A DNA stretch of 64,000 nucleotides, taken from contig NZ_LMUR01000018.1 in NCBI RefSeq assembly GCF_009765825.1, positions 1,868,633 to 1,932,632 of the forward strand, given 5' to 3'. The notes beneath the pieces are model-generated. The model was not told the origin of the DNA. It worked only from the letters and a program-made list of their open reading frames with translations, and did not search any database. This DNA comes from Granulicella sp. L60. GTDB taxonomy: Bacteria > Acidobacteriota > Terriglobia > Terriglobales > Acidobacteriaceae. Positions 1 through 8,763 of the stretch are shown one piece after another. Position numbers and translations under genes: made by a program. Within the stretch, counting starts at the first letter, position 1, and each line of letters starts with the position of its first letter.

Positions 1-2
1 CC

Positions 3-131
3 CCACCCCCCGCCAGCCAGGCCTCCGGAGACGCCCTCCCCGAGCAGCCGCGCAAGCCCCCCACCCTCTACACCCTGCCCACCGACAAAGTCCCCAACGC
101 CGAACCCTCAAACGCCGACCCCCGGCAATAA
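3..131 (+). CDS. 3' end of an unidentified protein (partial)
   Basis: The frame that starts at base 3 is open from the window edge to a TAA at 129-131 and encodes about 42 residues rich in Pro, Ala and Asp, ending in PNAEPSNADPRQ. The composition matches the flexible Pro-rich tails of other plus-strand genes here, such as ybeY. No domain is visible, so the product cannot be named. It converges on rpsT; the gap between them holds the probable rpsT terminator. That it is coding at all is inferred from the open frame and the C-rich third positions. Confidence 0.5.
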   Translation, partial: PPPASQASGDALPEQPRKPPTLYTLPTDKVPNAEPSNADPRQ

Positions 132-204
132 AAGAAATACCGGCTGATCCAAAGATCCCGCAAGAGAGATCCCGCGAGCTCTAATCAAGTCGCAAAAACG
201 TAAG

Positions 205-244
205 CAAAAAAGGGCCAGCCGCAGTCTCCCGCAGGCCAGCCCTT
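205..244 (-). terminator. Probable Rho-independent terminator of rpsT
   Basis: On the minus strand, just past the rpsT stop, an imperfect hairpin closed by GGGC/GCCC is followed by a run of six or more T (A-run at 205-211 on the plus strand). The stem interior has mismatches. Confidence 0.5.
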
Positions 245-313
245 CCAAATAAATAAAACCTTCGCGTATCTTCGCGATCCAGCTAACTCCGCGCCGCCAT
301 CAGCGGCAGGGAA

Positions 314-592
314 CTAAGCAGCCTTCTTCGTCGCGACAGCCTTCACACGCGCATTCAGCCGGCTCTTGTAGCGGCTCGCGGTATTCTTGTGCAGAACGCC
401 CTTCTGAACGCTCTTGTCCAGCAGAGACGCGGTCGCGCGGTACTGTGTGGTTGCTACGCTGTGGTCGCCCTTGGCGATCGCCTCGCGCAGCAGACGCAGC
501 GTGCCGCGCAGCTTGCTCTTGTTGGCGCGGTTCACCGCGGTCTTCGTTACGGTCTGACGTGTGCGCTTCAACGACGAAACATGATTTGCCAT
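314..592 (-). CDS. rpsT: 30S ribosomal protein S20
   Basis: The 92-residue, very basic protein starts MANHVSSLKRTRQT and contains the S20 pattern NRANKSKLR...LREAI, then KGVLHKNTASRYKSRLNARV. S20 binds 16S rRNA in the small subunit body and assembles early. The length is normal for the family (about 87 residues, here with a short ATKKAA tail). The start is the ATG at 590-592 with a GA-rich stretch upstream. It is a single-gene unit on the minus strand, divergent from phoH, with its own likely terminator. Confidence 0.97.
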   Translation of the reverse strand: MANHVSSLKRTRQTVTKTAVNRANKSKLRGTLRLLREAIAKGDHSVATTQYRATASLLDKSVQKGVLHKNTASRYKSRLNARVKAVATKKAA

Positions 593-1039
593 AAACTCTC
601 TTCTCTCAACCCGTACGCTTGTAGGGGAAAATGGGATGCAGATCCAAGGCCAGTGCGACTCTCGATCTTAGTCACAACCTTGAGCGACAGACATCTGCCC
701 TGCCGCACTCCTGCAATATCTAAGTCTACGGAAACCTCGCCCTCCGGTCAACCATTGTCTCGCCCAAATCATCCCATCTTCCATCCTTATGGATCGACCC
801 GGTCCCATCCCGATTCACCCCCACCCATCTATTCATCATTTGCCGCTTGACGTCATCTTCCCCACGTTCTACTCTTTGCCCATCGACGACACTGTTTTGG
901 CATCTCTCGCCAACCCGGTCGCAGTCACAAAGCGCAGCCAACGCGCTACACGTCATTGCCTGTCCACCCCCCTGCCAACTCCCAAGTCAACCTGTCGTAA
1001 TCCCAACCCAGCTTCGCCTGACGGAGGTCAGCTCACGAA
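593..1039. other. Intergenic gap between rpsT and phoH, no gene seen
   Basis: These 447 bases separate two divergent genes and must carry both promoters. The short open frames in it have no Shine-Dalgarno, domain or coding-like pattern. I could not single out a confident promoter. A GGAGG at 1023-1027 is the probable ribosome-binding site of the PhoH-like gene. Confidence 0.5.
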
Positions 1040-2077
1040 TTGATCAAAAAATCCCTGGAAATCACCCCTGGCATTGAGCCCCTGTACGGGACCCACGACG
1101 AAAACCTCCGCCTCCTCGAGGACAAACTCAACGTCACGATCGATCTCCGCTCCGACGCCATCCACGTCACCGGCGACACCGCCAGCGTGGCCCGTGTCGA
1201 ACAAATCTTCACCGACTTCGACGCTCTCCGCAAATGCGGCGTCAACCTCCACAACGGCGAACTCAACGGTATGCTCAAGCTCGTCGTCGCCGACCCCGCC
1301 ACCACCCTCAAATCACTCGTCGACACCGGCAAACAGCGCTCCGCTGGCGTCAAACGCATGGTCCAGCCCCGCTCCCCCAACCAGCGCAAGTACGTCGAAG
1401 CCATCGAACAGTCCGACATGACCTTCGGCCTCGGGCCCGCCGGCACCGGTAAAACCTACCTCGCCGTCGCCATGGCCGTCGCCGCCCTCGTCTCCAAAAA
1501 AGTCTCTCGCATCATCCTCGTCCGTCCCGCAGTCGAAGCCGGCGAACGCCTCGGCTTCCTCCCCGGCTCGCTTCAGGAAAAAGTCGATCCCTACCTCCGT
1601 CCCCTCTACGACGCCCTCTACGATCTCCTCGACCCCATGAAGGTCGATAAGCTCCTCGAGTCCAACGTCATCGAGGTCGCCCCCCTCGCCTTCATGCGTG
1701 GCCGCACCCTCTCCGACGCCTTCATCATCATGGACGAAGCCCAGAACACCACCATGGAACAGATGAAGATGTTCGTCACCCGTCTCGGCAACAACTCCAA
1801 GGCCGTCATCACCGGCGACCTCACCCAGACAGATCTCCCCAACCCCAAGAAGTCCGGCCTCCTCGAAGCCCTCCACGTCCTCGACGGCGTAGAAGGCATC
1901 AAGTTCTGCCACTTCGAAGACGTAGACGTCGTACGCCATCACCTCGTCCAGCGCATCGTCCGAGCCTACGACAGCTACGGCAAGGCCCAGCAGCAGCTTC
2001 CGCTTCCCATCGGCGACGTAGCCCTCCCCGACCCTAATCTCGCCTCCGCGGCCAAACCCATCTCGAAACCTCAATAA
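1040..2077 (+). CDS. PhoH-like ATPase (YbeZ family)
   Basis: This 345-residue protein has a KH-like N-terminal region (about 1-100) and a PhoH NTPase domain with Walker A GPAGTGKT at 132-139, the LVRPAVEAGERLGFLPG signature (160-176) and Walker B FIIMDEAQN with DEAQ at 232-235. PhoH/YbeZ proteins are cytoplasmic ATPases or RNA helicases linked to ribosome maturation with YbeY. The gene sits directly before ybeY and corC, the classical ybeZ-ybeY-ybeX order. The start used is TTG at 1040, preceded by GGAGG at 1023-1027; the spacing of 12 bases is long, so the start is less certain than the identity. A hairpin terminator follows the stop. Confidence 0.95.
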   Translation: MIKKSLEITPGIEPLYGTHDENLRLLEDKLNVTIDLRSDAIHVTGDTASVARVEQIFTDFDALRKCGVNLHNGELNGMLKLVVADPATTLKSLVDTGKQRSAGVKRMVQPRSPNQRKYVEAIEQSDMTFGLGPAGTGKTYLAVAMAVAALVSKKVSRIILVRPAVEAGERLGFLPGSLQEKVDPYLRPLYDALYDLLDPMKVDKLLESNVIEVAPLAFMRGRTLSDAFIIMDEAQNTTMEQMKMFVTRLGNNSKAVITGDLTQTDLPNPKKSGLLEALHVLDGVEGIKFCHFEDVDVVRHHLVQRIVRAYDSYGKAQQQLPLPIGDVALPDPNLASAAKPISKPQ

Positions 2078-2104
2078 ATTCAATCCATCTGCGATAAAAT
2101 CACC

Positions 2105-2140
2105 AACAGGGGGCAAATCCAGCCCCCTGTTGTTATTTAG
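2105..2140 (+). terminator. Rho-independent terminator between phoH-like and ybeY
   Basis: A perfect 10-bp stem AACAGGGGGC/GCCCCCTGTT (2105-2114 and 2122-2131) with a 7-base loop is followed by GTTATTT. It starts 28 bases after the phoH stop and ends about 15 bases before the ybeY start, so it would attenuate read-through into ybeY-corC. Confidence 0.8.
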
Positions 2141-2155
2141 CACCCGCTCTCTACG

Positions 2156-2746
2156 ATGATCACCATCGAACCTCCGAGTACTATCCCCATCCCCGCGCTC
2201 TCCGCGTCCGGCCTCACGCGCTTCCTCAACCGTGCCCGCCAGGCCGTCGATCTCCCCGGCGAAGTCGAAGTCCTCCTCACCGGCGACGCCGAGCTCAAGC
2301 GTCTCAACCGCTCCTTCCGCAACAAGAACAAAGCCACCGACGTCCTCAGCTTCCCTGCGCCTCCGCCCTTCAAAGGCCAGCCCGGACCCCACCACGCCGG
2401 CGACCTTGCCATCTCCCTCGAAACCGCCGCCCGCCAGGCCGCCTCCTACGGCCACACCCTGCGCGACGAGGTCCGCATCCTCCTCCTCCACGGCCTCCTC
2501 CACCTCTCCGGCCTCGACCACGAGACCGACAACGGCCAGATGGCCGCCCGCGAAGCCACCCTCCGCCGCGAGCTCCGCCTCCCCAACACCCTCATTGAAA
2601 GAACCCAAACACCAAGCATCAAAGCCCCCGCAAGACCCAAAACCAAGAAGCCAGCAACCAAAAGAGCAATCAAGAAGCCCGCAACCAAAAAAGCACCCAA
2701 GAAAATAACCAAGCCAGTAATCAAGAAAACGAGGCGGACCAAATGA
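2156..2746 (+). CDS. ybeY: Endoribonuclease YbeY with Lys-rich tail
   Basis: YbeY is a zinc endoribonuclease for 16S rRNA 3' processing and 70S quality control. The zinc motif HGLLHLSGLDH (three His) is present around residues 118-128, with the family segment LNRSFRNKNKATDVLSFP before it. After about residue 150 the protein continues with a ~45-residue tail built from KKPATKKA-like units, rich in Lys, Pro and Ala; typical YbeY proteins stop near 150-160. The tail could bind RNA (inference). The last four bases overlap the start of the CorC gene (ATGA at 2743-2746), indicating translational coupling. Confidence 0.95.
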   Translation: MITIEPPSTIPIPALSASGLTRFLNRARQAVDLPGEVEVLLTGDAELKRLNRSFRNKNKATDVLSFPAPPPFKGQPGPHHAGDLAISLETAARQAASYGHTLRDEVRILLLHGLLHLSGLDHETDNGQMAAREATLRRELRLPNTLIERTQTPSIKAPARPKTKKPATKRAIKKPATKKAPKKITKPVIKKTRRTK

Positions 2747-4254
2747 TCCCCGCCTACGCCTACACCATCGCTCTCGTCGTCCTCCTTGCCATCCTCGCCC
2801 TGGCCGCCTACGTCGACCGCATCTACTCCGAGATGGGTAAGTTCCTCGCCCGCGGGTATCAGGACAACATCGACTCCTGGGAAGAAGTCGTGGAACCCCG
2901 CCTCCGCCTCGGCCGCGAGTCCATCGCTCTCTCCGCCTCCGTCCTCCGCCAGCTCTCGCTCGCCGCCCTCGCCCTGCTCTCCGGCCTCCGCCTCTACGCC
3001 CATACCACCCTCGTCCCCTCGCTCGCCCGCACCCCCACCACCCTCGAAGTCGTCCGCGCCGTCTGCGAACTCATCCTCCTCATCCTCATCTTCGACCGCC
3101 TCCTCCCCCAGATCCTCTTCACCCGCACCGGTGGCCTCTGGATCAACCACATCCGCCCCATCCTGCAGGCGCTCTTCTATCTCATCCTTCCCGTCACTCT
3201 CCTCCTCGGCCTGCTCCTCTCCATCGCCGCCCTCGCCGAACCGGAAGACGACACCGAAGAAGACCACCCCTCCGAGGCGATGGACGCACTCCTCGAAGCC
3301 GGCGAAGAAGAGGGCATCCTCGAAGAGTCCGACCGCGAACTCGTCCGCTCCGTCGTCGAGTTCGGCGACAAGATCGTCCTCGAAGTCATGACCCCGCGCC
3401 CCGAGATCTTCGCCGTCCCCGGCACCCTCCCCCTCCAGCAGTTCACCGCCGAGGTCAACGAACACGCCTTCTCCCGCGTCCCCGTCCACTCCGGTTCGCT
3501 CGACCACATCACCGGCATCGCCTTCGCCCGCGACCTCCTCCGCATCGACGACACCGAGGCCACCTCCCTCACCGTCGCCAACATCCAGCGCCCCGCCGCC
3601 TTCGTCCCCGAGACCAAAAAAGTAGCCGAACTCCTCCGCGAGATGCAGCGCGAAAAGCAGCACATGCGCATCGTCATCGACGAGTACGGCTCCGTCGCCG
3701 GTCTCGTCACCATCGAAGACCTCCTCGAAGCCATCGTAGGCAACATCGCCGACGAGCACGACGAACCCGAGGCCGACGACACCCCCATCCGCGAGCCCGA
3801 CGGCGCCTACGTCGTCACCGGCTCCTTCGAGCTCTCACGCCTCCGCGACCTCTTCGCCGACCAGTTCGAATCCCCCAACCGCAACAGCCGCCCCGCCGAA
3901 GACGGCGAACCCCACGACCCCGAAGATTCAACTCCCGACCAACCCGAATCAAACCTCACCCGCACCTTCAAAGAAGATCAGGAATCCCGAGACAGCCGCG
4001 AATCTCGCGACACCCGCGAATCCCGAGAGCCTCGCGACACCCGCGACGACCCCACCGCCCTCCGCCTCCCCGAGCACTACGAATCCACCACCCTCGGCGG
4101 CCTCGTCTCCGAGATCACCGGCCACATCCCCCTCCCCGGCGAAGTCGTCGAAGAAGACGGCCTCCGCCTCGAAGTCCTCGCCAGCACCGACCGCCGCATC
4201 GACCGCATCCGCGTCAGCCTCATGTCCCCACCCAGCTACGAAGCCGCGAAGTAG
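2743..4254 (+). CDS. CorC/HlyC-type CBS-domain membrane protein
   Basis: This 503-residue protein has about four N-terminal membrane segments (residues 5-27, 65-85, 105-125, 140-165), then a CBS pair (about 200-345, including RMVIDEYGSVAGLVTIEDL-type sequence) and a C-terminal CorC/HlyC domain. It belongs to the CNNM/CorC magnesium-transport family. Between the CBS pair and the end of the CorC domain lies a low-complexity hydrophilic insert (about 385-445) with repeats of RDSRES/RDTRES. The gene is translationally coupled to ybeY, as in the ybeZYX arrangement of other bacteria. The substrate is a family inference. Confidence 0.9.
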   Translation: MIPAYAYTIALVVLLAILALAAYVDRIYSEMGKFLARGYQDNIDSWEEVVEPRLRLGRESIALSASVLRQLSLAALALLSGLRLYAHTTLVPSLARTPTTLEVVRAVCELILLILIFDRLLPQILFTRTGGLWINHIRPILQALFYLILPVTLLLGLLLSIAALAEPEDDTEEDHPSEAMDALLEAGEEEGILEESDRELVRSVVEFGDKIVLEVMTPRPEIFAVPGTLPLQQFTAEVNEHAFSRVPVHSGSLDHITGIAFARDLLRIDDTEATSLTVANIQRPAAFVPETKKVAELLREMQREKQHMRIVIDEYGSVAGLVTIEDLLEAIVGNIADEHDEPEADDTPIREPDGAYVVTGSFELSRLRDLFADQFESPNRNSRPAEDGEPHDPEDSTPDQPESNLTRTFKEDQESRDSRESRDTRESREPRDTRDDPTALRLPEHYESTTLGGLVSEITGHIPLPGEVVEEDGLRLEVLASTDRRIDRIRVSLMSPPSYEAAK

Positions 4255-4376
4255 CGCCAGATTCCACGCCACCGCCCACATAGTATCTAGCCCGTATCGA
4301 CATCTAGCCTGAACATAAGTGATGGATCGATATTGAAAGTATCAGCCTGAGCATCTTTGATGGATTGATAGAAGGC

Positions 4377-4437
4377 GTCATCCTGAGCGGAGTCTCTCGC
4401 AGTTTCATCGCGAGAGGCGCAGTCGAAGGACCTGCCA
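4377..4437. repeat. GTCATCCTGAGCG-family hairpin repeat, copy 1
   Basis: The ends GTCATCCTGAGCG and AGTCGAAGGACCTGC enclose an internal stem CTCTCGC...GCGAGAG. The same ends recur at 19020-19071 (inside trmFO) and 24161-24220, with different inner stems. Confidence 0.85.
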
Positions 4438-4568
4438 CTGGCTCAACGTGCCAATGCTCTCTCCTCATCTCGCACCACATCCGGGACAGCCCCGCATCGT
4501 TCCATAGGTCGATACCACCTGGATGTGGATTTAGATGTGGACCCCCAAGGCCTTTGCTTCTGAGGTAA

Positions 4569-4624
4569 CCCAAGGCTTTAGCCTTGGGCCTCCCAGCCCT
4601 CACCGAAAAGGGGCTTTAGCCCCT
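4569..4624. repeat. Pair of GGCTTTAGCC palindromes
   Basis: CCCAAGGC-TTTA-GCCTTGGG (4569-4588) and AGGGGC-TTTA-GCCCCT (4609-4624) share the GGCTTTAGCC core with different flanks. The second is followed by GGGGCATGCCTT and recurs nearly unchanged at 31004-31029. Confidence 0.8.
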
Positions 4625-4834
4625 GGGGCATGCCTTCATTTATATCTGTCCCTACCGAAGAACTGCCCACCCAAAATAAATCTCAAAAACCTGGCGTACT
4701 CTTCACCACCCCAAAAGCGTCCAGCGAAACACCATCAACTCACCACAAACTCACCACCAAAACACCACACCGTACCACCCGCTTTTCACCAAAACCCCAA
4801 CAAAACACCACAACCAACCCACCCAAAAAAACCG

Positions 4835-5398
4835 CTAACAACTCCGCCTGTACTCGCCCGACTTCCCCCCGCTCTTACGCAGAAGAACCACCTCGCGAAT
4901 CCGAATCCCCTTATCCAGCGCCTTAGTCATGTCATACACCGTAAGCGCCGCCACCGTAGCCGCCACCATCGCCTCCATCTCCACCCCAGTCCCCGCAACC
5001 GTCGCCGCCGTAGCCTCGATCGCCACGCCACCCTCCACCACCTGCGCCTTGATGTCCACAAAACTCAACGCCAATTGATGACACATCGGGATCAGATCCG
5101 ACGTCTTCTTCGCCGCCTGAATCCCCGCGAACCGTGCCACTTCCAGCGGATTTCCCTTCGGATTCTGCGGAAGCGCAGCCAGCACCTCATCCGACAGCTC
5201 CACAAACGCCGCCGCCACCGCCTCCCGCCGCGTCGCCTCCTTGGCCCCCACATCGACCATGTGCGCCTCGCCCGCATGGTTGTAGTGCGAGAGATGAAGC
5301 GGAATCGTCCGCAAAGGCGGAAACCCAGCCTCCTTGCCCAAGGGCTCAGGAGCGTCATCCATCAACTGTTCGGAGGTATAGTCCACGTCGTCCATCAC
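4835..5398 (-). CDS. moaC: Cyclic pyranopterin monophosphate synthase
   Basis: MoaC converts the MoaA product (3',8-cyclo-GTP) to cyclic pyranopterin monophosphate in molybdopterin synthesis. Family signatures are LSHYNHAGEAHMVDVGAKE (about 36-54), the MCHQLALS active-site segment, GVEMEAMVA and YDMTKALDKG with the catalytic Lys. The first ~35 residues precede the usual start, so the true start may be internal; no in-frame ATG is clearly better. It is followed on the same strand by upstream moeA, 58 bases away, consistent with a cofactor operon. Confidence 0.95.
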   Translation of the reverse strand: MMDDVDYTSEQLMDDAPEPLGKEAGFPPLRTIPLHLSHYNHAGEAHMVDVGAKEATRREAVAAAFVELSDEVLAALPQNPKGNPLEVARFAGIQAAKKTSDLIPMCHQLALSFVDIKAQVVEGGVAIEATAATVAGTGVEMEAMVAATVAALTVYDMTKALDKGIRIREVVLLRKSGGKSGEYRRSC

Positions 5399-5456
5399 AC
5401 CAGCCTACCGCAACATCCCCGGCCTTAGCGATACAGCCTAACGCAGCAGCCTAAGC

Positions 5457-6725
5457 CTAGCGCAGCAGCACCGTAACAATCTCCCCCACCCCAAACCGTT
5501 CTTTCTCCGGAGGTAGCACCGCATAGCAGTTCGCTCTCGCATTCGCCGTCAGATCACCCGACCCATGCCACCCCACCAGCCTCACCTCCGGCCGCACCCT
5601 ATCCGGCGTCAGCCGCGCCGGCAAAACCCGCATCAATCCAGCCTTTCCCTCCACCTCCTCCGCCAAGGTCGCCTGCACAAAACGCGGACCCTGCACCCCG
5701 GCCCCGCCCATCGCCCGCAGCAGCGGTTCCACAAAACAATGAAACGTCACCTGCGCCGAGATCGGATTCCCCGGCAGCCCAAAGAACAAGCACTCCCGCC
5801 CCACCCCGTCGCTATCTTCGAACTTCGGTAGCCTGCCAAAGACCACCGGCTTTCCCGGCTGCATCTTCACCCCAGTAAAGAAAAACTCAGCGCCAAACTC
5901 CGCAAGCACCTCCTCCACCAGGTCGTACTTGCCCATCGAAACCCCACCCGAAAACAGCAGCAGATCAGCCCTCCGCCCAAGCGACACCCGATCCCGCAGC
6001 TCCTCCCTCACATCCCGCGCAATCGCCATCCGCTCCCCCACTCCACTCGCGGCATCCACCAGCGACTTCAGCGCATAGCTATTCGAGTTGCGAATCTGCT
6101 GCGCCCCAGGCACCTCGTCCAACTCCACCAACTCATCCCCCGTAGACACAATCGCCACCCTCGGCCTGCAAAACGCCGGCAGCTCTGCATAGCCGCAAGC
6201 CGCCGCCAGCGCGATCTCCGCTCCTCCAACCACCGTTCCCGCCGCCAACACAGCCTCGCTCGCCCTGGCCTCACTTCCACGCGGAACGACGTTCTCACCC
6301 CGCCGAATCGCCCGCCCATCCATCAGCCGAATCGCATCCCCATCCCGCTCCACATGCTCGACCATCACCACGGCGTCCGCACCCTCCGGCATCGGCGCCC
6401 CCGTCATAATCTCCACCGCCGCCCCCTGCTCCAGCGCCCCTCCATTCCACCGCTCTCCCGCCCGTACCAACCCCACCACACGCAGCGCTGTCCCCGTCGA
6501 ATCCACCGCCCGCACCGCAAATCCGTCCCGCGTCGAACGATCAAACGGAGGCTGATCCCGATCCGCCTTCACCTCCTCCGCCAACACCCGCCCAAAGCAC
6601 TCCAGCAAATCCTTCGTCTCACAAGCAGGCTTCCTTGCCTCTATCGCAAACTCTGCGGCATAACCCAGCACAATCTGAAGCGCCTCATCGAACCCAACCA
6701 CATTCGCTACAGTCATCCTCATCAC
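5457..6725 (-). CDS. moeA: Molybdopterin molybdenumtransferase
   Basis: MoeA inserts molybdate into adenylylated molybdopterin. The 422-residue sequence shows the N-terminal segment PPFDRSTRDGFAVRA, the MPEGADAVVMVEH stretch, the central MoCF-binding domain with STGDELVELDE and LLFSGGVSMGKYDLV, then FGLPGNPISA and a C-terminal domain. The length is typical. It lies upstream of moaC on the same strand and begins MMRMTVANVVGFDEAL; the exact ATG among the first three is uncertain. A hairpin separates it from the TPR gene upstream. Confidence 0.95.
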   Translation of the reverse strand: MMRMTVANVVGFDEALQIVLGYAAEFAIEARKPACETKDLLECFGRVLAEEVKADRDQPPFDRSTRDGFAVRAVDSTGTALRVVGLVRAGERWNGGALEQGAAVEIMTGAPMPEGADAVVMVEHVERDGDAIRLMDGRAIRRGENVVPRGSEARASEAVLAAGTVVGGAEIALAAACGYAELPAFCRPRVAIVSTGDELVELDEVPGAQQIRNSNSYALKSLVDAASGVGERMAIARDVREELRDRVSLGRRADLLLFSGGVSMGKYDLVEEVLAEFGAEFFFTGVKMQPGKPVVFGRLPKFEDSDGVGRECLFFGLPGNPISAQVTFHCFVEPLLRAMGGAGVQGPRFVQATLAEEVEGKAGLMRVLPARLTPDRVRPEVRLVGWHGSGDLTANARANCYAVLPPEKERFGVGEIVTVLLR

Positions 6726-6738
6726 CCTTCACAAACAG

Positions 6739-6765
6739 AAAAGCCCCGAGCACTCTGCCCGGGGC
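6739..6765 (-). terminator. Rho-independent terminator of the TPR gene
   Basis: On the minus strand GCCCCG...CGGGGC (6743-6748 and 6760-6765) is followed by TTTTC. It sits between the TPR stop at 6786 and the moeA start at 6725. Confidence 0.7.
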
Positions 6766-6785
6766 CGTCTGACTTCATCCAGCGT

Positions 6786-7967
6786 CTATTTCTTTCCTGC
6801 CTTATAGCTCGACTTCACCGGCGCGCCGATACCCTCGAGGATTCCCTTGACGTCGGCAGCGTGCGGGCCATCCGGCGCAAGTTCAAGGTACTGCTGATAA
6901 GCCTCGACGCATCCCGGAGGAGCCACAATCTTCTGTGTCTTCGGGTCCACCGTCGCCTGCGGAATCAGAGCCTGCCCCTTGATGTAGTACGCATCGGACT
7001 TCTTCGGATCGGCAGCGATCGCCTTGTCCGCCGCTGCGCCCGCCTCAACCAGCTTGCCTGCGTTATACAGTGTGGCCGCTTCGTTGAAGTAGTACATCCC
7101 GGCGTTGGTCGGCACCGTCTTGGCCGCATTCTCATACGCATCGGCCGCATCCTTGACGTTGCCGCTCTTGGCCTCCGCACTGCCGAGCTGGTTATAAGCC
7201 GCCGCAGTAACCTCCGGGTTCGGCTTCTTCGACGCAGAGTTCAGATCGATGCCCTTCTTATACGAGGTAATCGCATCGTTGTACTTCTGCACAATCGCCG
7301 GATCGCTCGGCGATGTTCCAGCCGTCTTCGCAGCCTTTGCTGCAGCGTCCGCCCCGCCAAGCTGCGCGTCGCCCAGCGTCACCCACAAGATGCTCTCGTC
7401 TGGCTTCGTGGTAGTCGCCTGCTGCATCGTGGAGATCGCCGAGTCGAAGTTGCCGGCCTTGATGTCCGCCCTCGCCTGCGTCAGCTGGCCATTCAGATTC
7501 TGAATCTTGGAGTTGGCCGCCGCCACATCGGCGTTCTTCTTCTTGTACTCTTCAAGCTGCTTCCGTTCTTCCGGAGTCATCTTGTCGAGATACTCCTTGC
7601 GAGACATATCGAAGTTCACAGCCTTGTCGTCGCCCGTTGCCAGGACCACGCTATCGACGAAGTCCAGGCTCTTGTCATCCTGGAAGACGATTGCGACGTA
7701 GTTGCCCGGCGCAATTCCCGCGCCCTTATAGTCGCCGTTCTGGTCGATCTGAAATACAAACGGATACTTGCGATCCTTCGCCTCCGAAGAGCGATCCGTC
7801 GTCAGTCTGACCTCGCCCTTGGTGAGCGGCTGTCCGATCGCATTGCTCACATGGCCGTGAATGCTCGCCGTTCCCTGCGCCATCAAGCGTGCGGGTTGGG
7901 CCATCGCCAGGACGACCAGCAAAGCCACTGCCAGAGTGCTGCTTACCTTCAATCCAATTCGTTTCAT
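6786..7967 (-). CDS. Secreted TPR-repeat protein
   Basis: I place the start at the ATG at 7965-7967 (MKRIGLKVSSTLAV), preceded by AGGAGAG, which gives a 393-residue protein with a clear signal peptide ending near LMAQG. Longer frames upstream would run into queC. After the signal comes a carboxypeptidase-like/transthyretin-like region (TASIHGHVSNAIGQPLTKGEV), a Glu/Lys-rich coiled stretch (PEERKQLEEYKKKN), then several TPR-like helices from about residue 150 (DSAISTMQQ, AAYNQLGSAEAKSGN, AATLYNAGKLVEAGAA). The role is unknown; TPR proteins of this layout scaffold envelope complexes. A terminator follows. Confidence 0.85.
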   Translation of the reverse strand: MKRIGLKVSSTLAVALLVVLAMAQPARLMAQGTASIHGHVSNAIGQPLTKGEVRLTTDRSSEAKDRKYPFVFQIDQNGDYKGAGIAPGNYVAIVFQDDKSLDFVDSVVLATGDDKAVNFDMSRKEYLDKMTPEERKQLEEYKKKNADVAAANSKIQNLNGQLTQARADIKAGNFDSAISTMQQATTTKPDESILWVTLGDAQLGGADAAAKAAKTAGTSPSDPAIVQKYNDAITSYKKGIDLNSASKKPNPEVTAAAYNQLGSAEAKSGNVKDAADAYENAAKTVPTNAGMYYFNEAATLYNAGKLVEAGAAADKAIAADPKKSDAYYIKGQALIPQATVDPKTQKIVAPPGCVEAYQQYLELAPDGPHAADVKGILEGIGAPVKSSYKAGKK

Positions 7968-8061
7968 GCTGTTCTTCTCTCCTGGCCCATCCATGCGGGC
8001 ATATCTCTTTGCTGCAAACAACTCACTCAAGCACTGCCTGCTCAAATTTCGATGCTTAAAA

Positions 8062-8763
8062 TCAACCTCGCGCGATCGCATACGGTATAGGATCGACCGC
8101 ACCGGCCTCCCGAAACGCGCGCAACCGCAGAACGCAGCTCTCGCATACGCCGCACGCCTCAGTCTCACCGGAATAGCAAGACCAACTTACATGGAACGGA
8201 GCGCCCAATTCAACTCCCAGCCCCACGATCTCGCTCTTGCGCATCCGGATCAGTGGCGTTTCGATGCGGATATCGCCCTCTTTCGTGCCCATCCGGATAA
8301 GCTGATTGAACGCCTCATAGTACGCTGGCCGACAGTCCGGGTAACCCGAGCTGTCCTGCTCCACCGCCCCGATAAACACCGTCTTCGCGCCCAGCACCTC
8401 CGCCCAACTCACCGCTGCGGAGAGAAAATGCGCGTTGCGAAAGGGAACATACGTCACCGGAACTTCGCTCCCAATCGCTTCATCATTCGCCGGAGCGTCC
8501 GGCACGTCGATCGTGTGATCCGTCAACGCCGAGCCTCCGATCTTCCGAAAGAGGTCGATCTTCAGGTGCATCAGCTCCCGCGCTCCAACGATATCCGCAA
8601 CCGCCTGCGCTGACCGCAACTCCCGAGCCTCGGTGCGCTGGCCGTAGCTGAAATGAATCGCATACACATCGTAGTCCCGCGCCGCCAGGGCCGCGCAGAC
8701 GCACGAGTCCATCCCGCCCGAAAGGCTCACCACCGCGCGCGGACGTACGGGCTCAACGCTCAT
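8062..8763 (-). CDS. queC: 7-cyano-7-deazaguanine synthase
   Basis: QueC makes preQ0 from 7-carboxy-7-deazaguanine with ATP and ammonia, for queuosine. The 233-residue protein has the PP-loop SGGMDS at 15-20 and the zinc-site cysteines C196, C204, C207 and C210 in the C-terminal ACGVCESC region. The partner queD lies at 29544-29924, in a separate unit. The start at 8763 overlaps the DUF2007 gene by 11 bases, implying co-translation. Confidence 0.96.
   Translation of the reverse strand: MSVEPVRPRAVVSLSGGMDSCVCAALAARDYDVYAIHFSYGQRTEARELRSAQAVADIVGARELMHLKIDLFRKIGGSALTDHTIDVPDAPANDEAIGSEVPVTYVPFRNAHFLSAAVSWAEVLGAKTVFIGAVEQDSSGYPDCRPAYYEAFNQLIRMGTKEGDIRIETPLIRMRKSEIVGLGVELGAPFHVSWSCYSGETEACGVCESCVLRLRAFREAGAVDPIPYAIARG

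Larger units (their letters stand above)
4281..4834. other. Non-coding gap with repeats and a C/A-rich tract
   Basis: No gene is supported between corC and moaC. The gap holds the hairpin repeat at 4377, two palindromes built on GGC-TTTA-GCC (4569-4588 and 4609-4624), and from about 4660 to 4835 a stretch almost free of G on the plus strand, rich in ACCA and ACCC. Read from the moaC side this is a G/T-rich 3' trailer. Open frames crossing it are composition artefacts. Confidence 0.6.

Noticed and set aside
1313..2608. Long minus-strand open frame opposite phoH and ybeY
   Set aside because: It is antisense to two clear genes, and its Gly/Glu/Val-rich translation is what C-rich codons on the other strand give.
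2446..3759. Long minus-strand frame opposite the CorC-type gene
   Set aside because: Acidic low-complexity translation, antisense to a gene with conserved CBS domains.
6354..8090. 578-codon plus-strand frame over moeA and the TPR gene
   Set aside because: Arg/His/Leu-rich shadow of two real minus-strand genes.
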